A stretch of DNA of 64,000 nt, taken from Pusillimonas sp. MFBS29. GTDB lineage: Bacteria; Pseudomonadota; Gammaproteobacteria; Burkholderiales; Burkholderiaceae_B. The notes under the pieces were generated by a model. That model did no database searches and was not told where the DNA came from. It saw only the letters and a program-made list of their open reading frames with translations. The position numbers and the translations under genes were made by a program. Below, piece by piece: positions 63,332 to 64,000 of this stretch; the first letter of the stretch is position 1, and each line of letters starts with the position of its first letter. The stretch covers positions 62,001-126,000 of the forward strand of contig NZ_JAJEWL010000004.1 of NCBI RefSeq assembly GCF_020687695.1, read 5' to 3'.

Positions 63332-64000
63332 ATGATCATGATTAAAAAGCTGCTAGGCACTATTGCTTTGTCACTGACCTGCGCGGTTTCGTTCGCCGCC
63401 GGCGGTGGCTACAAGCTCGACTCCGCGCCCGATCGCATAAACGACATGGCTGCGCTGCAAAACGGCGCCAAACTGTTCGTCAACTACTGTCTGGGCTGTC
63501 ATAGCGCCAACTCCATGCGCTATAACAAGCTCACCGAGATCGGCCTGACCGACGAGCAAATCAAGAAAAACCTGCTGTTCACCAGCGACAAGGTCGGCGA
63601 CCTCATGCATATCGCCATGACGCCCGCCGATGCCAAGAACTGGTTTGGCGCCGCGCCACCCGACCTGTCCGTCATCGCACGCGCCAAGTCCACTACCATG
63701 GGCCCATCGGGTGTTGACTACATCTACACCTTCTTGCGCACCTTCTATCGCGACTCGTCCAAAGCCACGGGCTGGAACAACCTGGTCTTCCCCAGCGTGG
63801 GTATGCCCAACGTACTCTGGCAACTCGAAGGCCCCCGCACCCTCGAAAAAGTAACCATCCACGAAACCGAGAAAGAAGACGGCACGCTGGAATGGGAACG
63901 CATCACCGCCAACTACGACGGCCATGGTTTCTCGGAAATCAAAACCGAAGTATTGGAAAACTACAGCGGCAATGCGGTCAGCAAGTCCACATTTACTCCT
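63332..64000 (+). CDS. petC: Cytochrome c1 (partial, runs off the window)
   Basis: The frame from ATG 63332 (or 63338) stays open to the last base, 223 codons. A signal peptide (LLGTIALSLTCAVSFAA) is followed by ALQNGAKLFVNYCLGCHSAN with the c-type haem site (C53-x-x-C56-H57), APPDLSVIARAKST, YIYTFLRTFYRDSSKATGWN and VGMPNVLWQLEGPRT, whose region holds the second haem ligand methionine. The C-terminal membrane anchor is beyond base 64000. Third gene of petABC. Confidence 0.96.
   Translation, partial: MIMIKKLLGTIALSLTCAVSFAAGGGYKLDSAPDRINDMAALQNGAKLFVNYCLGCHSANSMRYNKLTEIGLTDEQIKKNLLFTSDKVGDLMHIAMTPADAKNWFGAAPPDLSVIARAKSTTMGPSGVDYIYTFLRTFYRDSSKATGWNNLVFPSVGMPNVLWQLEGPRTLEKVTIHETEKEDGTLEWERITANYDGHGFSEIKTEVLENYSGNAVSKSTFTP

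Noticed and set aside
1-64000. tRNA, rRNA, tmRNA or replication origin
   Set aside because: No cloverleaf, rRNA signature or DnaA-box cluster was recognised in the gaps on reading; a tRNAscan and Infernal run would settle it.

Overview
The window looks like a chromosomal segment of a betaproteobacterium, most likely Burkholderiales/Alcaligenaceae (Bordetella, Achromobacter or Pusillimonas-like). The evidence is the high-GC coding style, the Bug-type solute receptor, the short (HisZ-dependent type) HisG, and the long core order mlaFEDAC - ABC exporter - bolA/ibaG - murA - hisGDBHAFIE - hinT - tatABC - htrA - nif3-like - mscL - petABC. Species cannot be fixed from sequence reading alone.

Bases 1-9.3 kb are accessory in character. 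They hold the last codons of an unknown gene, a PIN/Phd toxin-antitoxin pair, an unknown protein, and a Sap-like type I secretion locus (SapC homologue, ABC ATPase, membrane fusion protein, TolC-like outer membrane channel). Between the unknown protein and sapC lies an island of about 2 kb made of REP palindromes, a BrnT toxin with an HTH antitoxin, a wrecked Rpn/PD-(D/E)XK gene and the RAYT transposase that probably spreads the REPs.

Bases 9.3-19 kb are for the cell surface and signalling: a dTDP-L-rhamnose operon (rmlBDAC, minus strand) faces away from two family 2 glycosyltransferases and an O-antigen ligase-like membrane protein. Next come a large HD-GYP sensor protein with an unusual insertion and an EamA transporter. 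Bases 20-22 kb carry a long-form infA and pgi.

Bases 22-35 kb are an acyl-CoA catabolic region on the minus strand: enoyl-CoA hydratase, 3-hydroxyacyl-CoA dehydrogenase, thiolase, glutaryl-CoA dehydrogenase, ADP-forming acyl-CoA synthetase and a Bug receptor, with a divergent LysR regulator. This set suggests uptake and oxidation of a dicarboxylate such as glutarate or adipate. A second unit is a FadN-type fusion with a FadA thiolase. At 34.9 kb is a RAYT-derived protein that has lost both HUH histidines and the candidate tyrosines, the most unusual protein in the window.

Bases 35.6-43.7 kb hold an orphan VapB-like antitoxin, a queuosine-precursor transporter behind a convincing preQ1-I riboswitch, gltBD behind a good sigma-54 promoter match, and an orphan HicB-like antitoxin with a 169-bp palindromic MITE just upstream. 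From 44 kb to the end the window is dense core genome: lipid transport, cell wall, complete histidine run (except hisC and hisZ), Tat export and the cytochrome bc1 operon, with the cytochrome c1 gene cut by the window end.
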